This document shows positions 5,426 to 6,717 of a stretch of 6,717 bases of DNA, one piece after another. Location of the stretch: assembly GCA_021790715.1 (NCBI GenBank), contig JAJYGK010000214.1, positions 1 through 6,717 of the forward strand, read 5' to 3'. Position numbers and translations under genes: made by a program. The notes under the pieces were generated by a model. That model was not told the DNA's origin and searched no databases. It was given only the letters and a program-made list of their open reading frames with translations. The stretch is from Chloroflexota bacterium. Lineage in GTDB: Bacteria > Chloroflexota > Limnocylindria > Limnocylindrales > CSP1-4. Numbering within the stretch: the stretch's first letter is position 1; each line of letters starts with the position of its first letter.

Positions 5426-6382
5426 TCAGCGGGACGGGGGACGCCCGTGCCCGTCCCCGCTCCCGCGCCGGAGCGAGTAGCGCAGGAACAGGTGCGAGTC
5501 GCCGCGCCGGACCGACCCGAGGCGCGCCCAGTGCGCCGAGCCCGGCTCCCAGGCGTGCCCCTCGGCGAGGCCGAGGCGCGTGAACGCGGAGGCCCGCCCG
5601 AGGATCTGCGGGGCGAGCGTCAGGAACAGCTCGTCGAGCGCGTCGTCGGCGAGCAGGTCGGCCAGCAGGTGCGGGCCGCCCTCGCAGAGCGCCAGGCGCA
5701 CGTGGAGCCGCGACAGGAGCCCGCGCAGCGCCGTGCCGGTGAGGGGGCCCTCCTCCACCAGGACCTCGACGCGGGCACCGGGCGGGATCCCGCGCGCCGT
5801 GAGGGCGCGCGCGCCCGCGACCGTCGTGGCGATCACCACGGGCACGCCGGGCGCCGAGAGCCCGGGATGGCCGGGGTCGACGTCGCCGGCGGACGTGACG
5901 ACCACCGTCGTCGGCTGCGGCGCCAGTCGCATCGATGCCCGCCACTCCTCGCACGCGGGAGCCCATGCGGGCGAGATCCCGGCCGGCGTCCATTCGTGCC
6001 GGGGTGCGGCGCGCACCGTCCCGGCACCGACGACGACGACGTCCGCAACGGTCCTGAGGAGCGCCATGACGAACCGGTCCGCCTCGGACGATCCGCTGAT
6101 GTCGGAGCCGCCGCCGCGCGGCCCGGTCGCCAGCGCGACGATGCCGTCCAGCGACTCGACGAAGTTCGCGATCACGGTCGGCCGGTGGGGCCGCAGCGGG
6201 ATCGCGAGCGGTCCCCCGTAGCGCCGTGCGATCGGACCGGGAGGACGTCCGCCGCGGGCCCCGGCGCGGACCGGCGCGGCCTCGAGGAGCACGTCGAGAG
6301 CCGGCTCCGCCGGCGGCTCGGGCGCGTTCGGCCGCGTCACCGGCCCGCCGACCCCGGCCCCGGGTCCACCATGTCCGGTCAC
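5426..6382 (-). CDS. RibD C-terminal-domain / dihydrofolate-reductase-like oxidoreductase (pyrimidine reductase family)
   Basis: Of the 318 residues, about 68-300 form a RibD-C (DHFR-fold) domain. Visible are TVIANFVESLDG (about 69-80, substrate-side start of the fold), SEADRFVMALLRTVADVVVVGAGTVR (about 99-124, an NADPH-binding region), CEGGPHLLADLL (about 233-244) and LDELFLTLAPQILGR (about 249-263). Family members reduce the ribosylamino-pyrimidine of riboflavin synthesis with NADPH. Stand-alone versions like this one, without the deaminase domain, have been linked to folate or F420-dependent reductions, so the substrate is open. About 60 N-terminal residues are Pro/Ala/Gly-rich. The frame stays open to 6706, but GTG 6382 is chosen because an AGGGAGGA SD lies 5 nt upstream and the extra 108 codons look non-coding. 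No riboflavin genes are in the window. Confidence 0.92.
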   Translation of the reverse strand: MTGHGGPGAGVGGPVTRPNAPEPPAEPALDVLLEAAPVRAGARGGRPPGPIARRYGGPLAIPLRPHRPTVIANFVESLDGIVALATGPRGGGSDISGSSEADRFVMALLRTVADVVVVGAGTVRAAPRHEWTPAGISPAWAPACEEWRASMRLAPQPTTVVVTSAGDVDPGHPGLSAPGVPVVIATTVAGARALTARGIPPGARVEVLVEEGPLTGTALRGLLSRLHVRLALCEGGPHLLADLLADDALDELFLTLAPQILGRASAFTRLGLAEGHAWEPGSAHWARLGSVRRGDSHLFLRYSLRRGSGDGHGRPPSR

Positions 6383-6387
6383 CGACG

Positions 6388-6395
6388 TCCTCCCT
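6388..6395 (-). promoter_or_regulatory. Ribosome binding site of the RibD-C gene (decides the start)
   Basis: AGGGAGGA (6395 to 6388) stands 5 nt before GTG 6382 and is the only good SD sequence ahead of the conserved domain. It fixes the start well downstream of the longest possible one at 6706. Confidence 0.75.
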
Positions 6396-6401
6396 CCACC
6401 T

Positions 6402-6471
6402 GCGGCCGGCGAAACGTGCCGCGTCTGGCGTGCGTGCGGCGGCCGGCGAACGTGCCGCGTCTGGTGTGCGT
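6402..6471. repeat. Tandem repeat, period about 36 bp, with a related inverted half-site at 6548-6562
   Basis: Two imperfect copies lie at 6402-6435 and 6436-6471. They share CGTGCCGCGTCTGG at 6415-6428 and 6451-6464, plus GGCCGGCGAA and a closing TGCGT. A truncated third start (GCTGCGGCCGGCC) is at 6472-6484. On the opposite strand orientation GGCACGTTCGGCCGG (6548-6562) repeats the core GGCACGTTCG. The block sits directly upstream of the RibD-C gene, so it may be a regulator-binding array, or merely low-complexity DNA. Confidence 0.6.
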
Positions 6472-6717
6472 GCTGCGGCCGGCCGGGTCCACGACCTGCG
6501 GTGCGGCTCCGGCCCGTGCCGTCGCGCGGCCCGCACCCCGGGATGGTGGCACGTTCGGCCGGGAGCGGCTGCGAGACCGCGGTGCGGCCCGTGGCGTGAC
6601 GGCCGCCGGGGATCACCGCGGGCCGTACGTCGAACGGTCGACCCGCCGGCCGCGTGTCCCGCGCACGGTCGACGAGAGAGCGCGCCCCCGGGCCGCCGCC
6701 GTACACGGCGCCCGCGA

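Larger units (their letters stand above)
6383..6717. other. Upstream region of the RibD-C gene without a convincing gene
   Basis: Apart from the SD sequence and the repeat block this stretch shows no recognisable protein, tRNA or clear promoter; it is almost free of AT-rich hexamers. Long open frames are expected at this GC content, and their translations are Arg/Gly/Pro/His-rich without domain signatures. One - strand frame is open from the right edge to a TGA at 6613-6615 (34 codons) and could be the end of a gene lying outside the window. Confidence 0.5.

Noticed and set aside
6383..6706. 108-codon upstream extension of the reductase frame to a start at 6706
   Set aside because: Its translation is Arg/Gly/Pro/His-rich and without domains, and a strong SD marks GTG 6382 as the start. 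Long open frames are common at this GC content.
6613..6717. Possible C-terminal end of a - strand gene entering from the right edge
   Set aside because: Only 34 codons with no motif; it cannot be told from a chance open frame, so it is mentioned but not called.
1..6717. tRNA, rRNA, CRISPR array, insertion sequence or defence cluster
   Set aside because: No cloverleaf, regularly spaced repeat array, transposase or paired terminal repeats were found on reading both strands. The tandem repeats seen are too few and too irregular for CRISPR.

Overview
The window is very GC-rich (roughly 70% or more by eye) and fits a high-GC bacterium. The gene families, above all a two-zinc-ribbon protein with a Gly/Ser/Tyr linker and a large-regulator-type LuxR C-terminus, suggest an uncultured Chloroflexota (Limnocylindria-like) or, less likely, an actinobacterium. 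This placement is inference; there is no rRNA or marker gene here. No mobile element, tRNA or CRISPR array is visible.

Left part, + strand (2-1236): the C-terminal end of a LuxR-family regulator cut by the window edge, followed by an alanyl-tRNA editing protein (AlaX). The AlaX ATG lies 5 nt past the regulator's stop, and its Shine-Dalgarno (SD) sequence overlaps that stop. A short convergent gap (1237-1316) with two GC-rich inverted repeats separates it from the - strand genes.

Middle, - strand (1317-4671): an S9-family serine peptidase with an intact Ser508/Asp589/His621 triad. It is followed after 67 bp by a 431-aa protein of unknown function whose centre carries a PD-(D/E)XK-nuclease-like signature. 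The two could be co-transcribed. A perfect 24-bp palindrome abuts the peptidase's SD sequence.

Right part, - strand (4715-6382): a small zinc-ribbon protein forms a self-contained transcription unit, with an extended -10 promoter, a leader of about 105 nt, a TTG start and a rho-independent terminator with a GCGA tetraloop. The leader contains a segment complementary to both the SD sequence and the start region. This makes a potential translational switch and is the most interesting signal in the window. Upstream lies a RibD-C/dihydrofolate-reductase-like oxidoreductase starting from a GTG. The last 335 bp hold no convincing gene but contain a 36-bp-period tandem repeat with a related inverted half-site.

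The genes look like ordinary housekeeping and stress functions rather than one pathway: tRNA proofreading, peptide turnover, a reductase and a small zinc protein. I see no complete new multi-gene system. The candidates for novelty are the RNA leader of the zinc-ribbon gene, the unknown nuclease-like protein and the repeat block.
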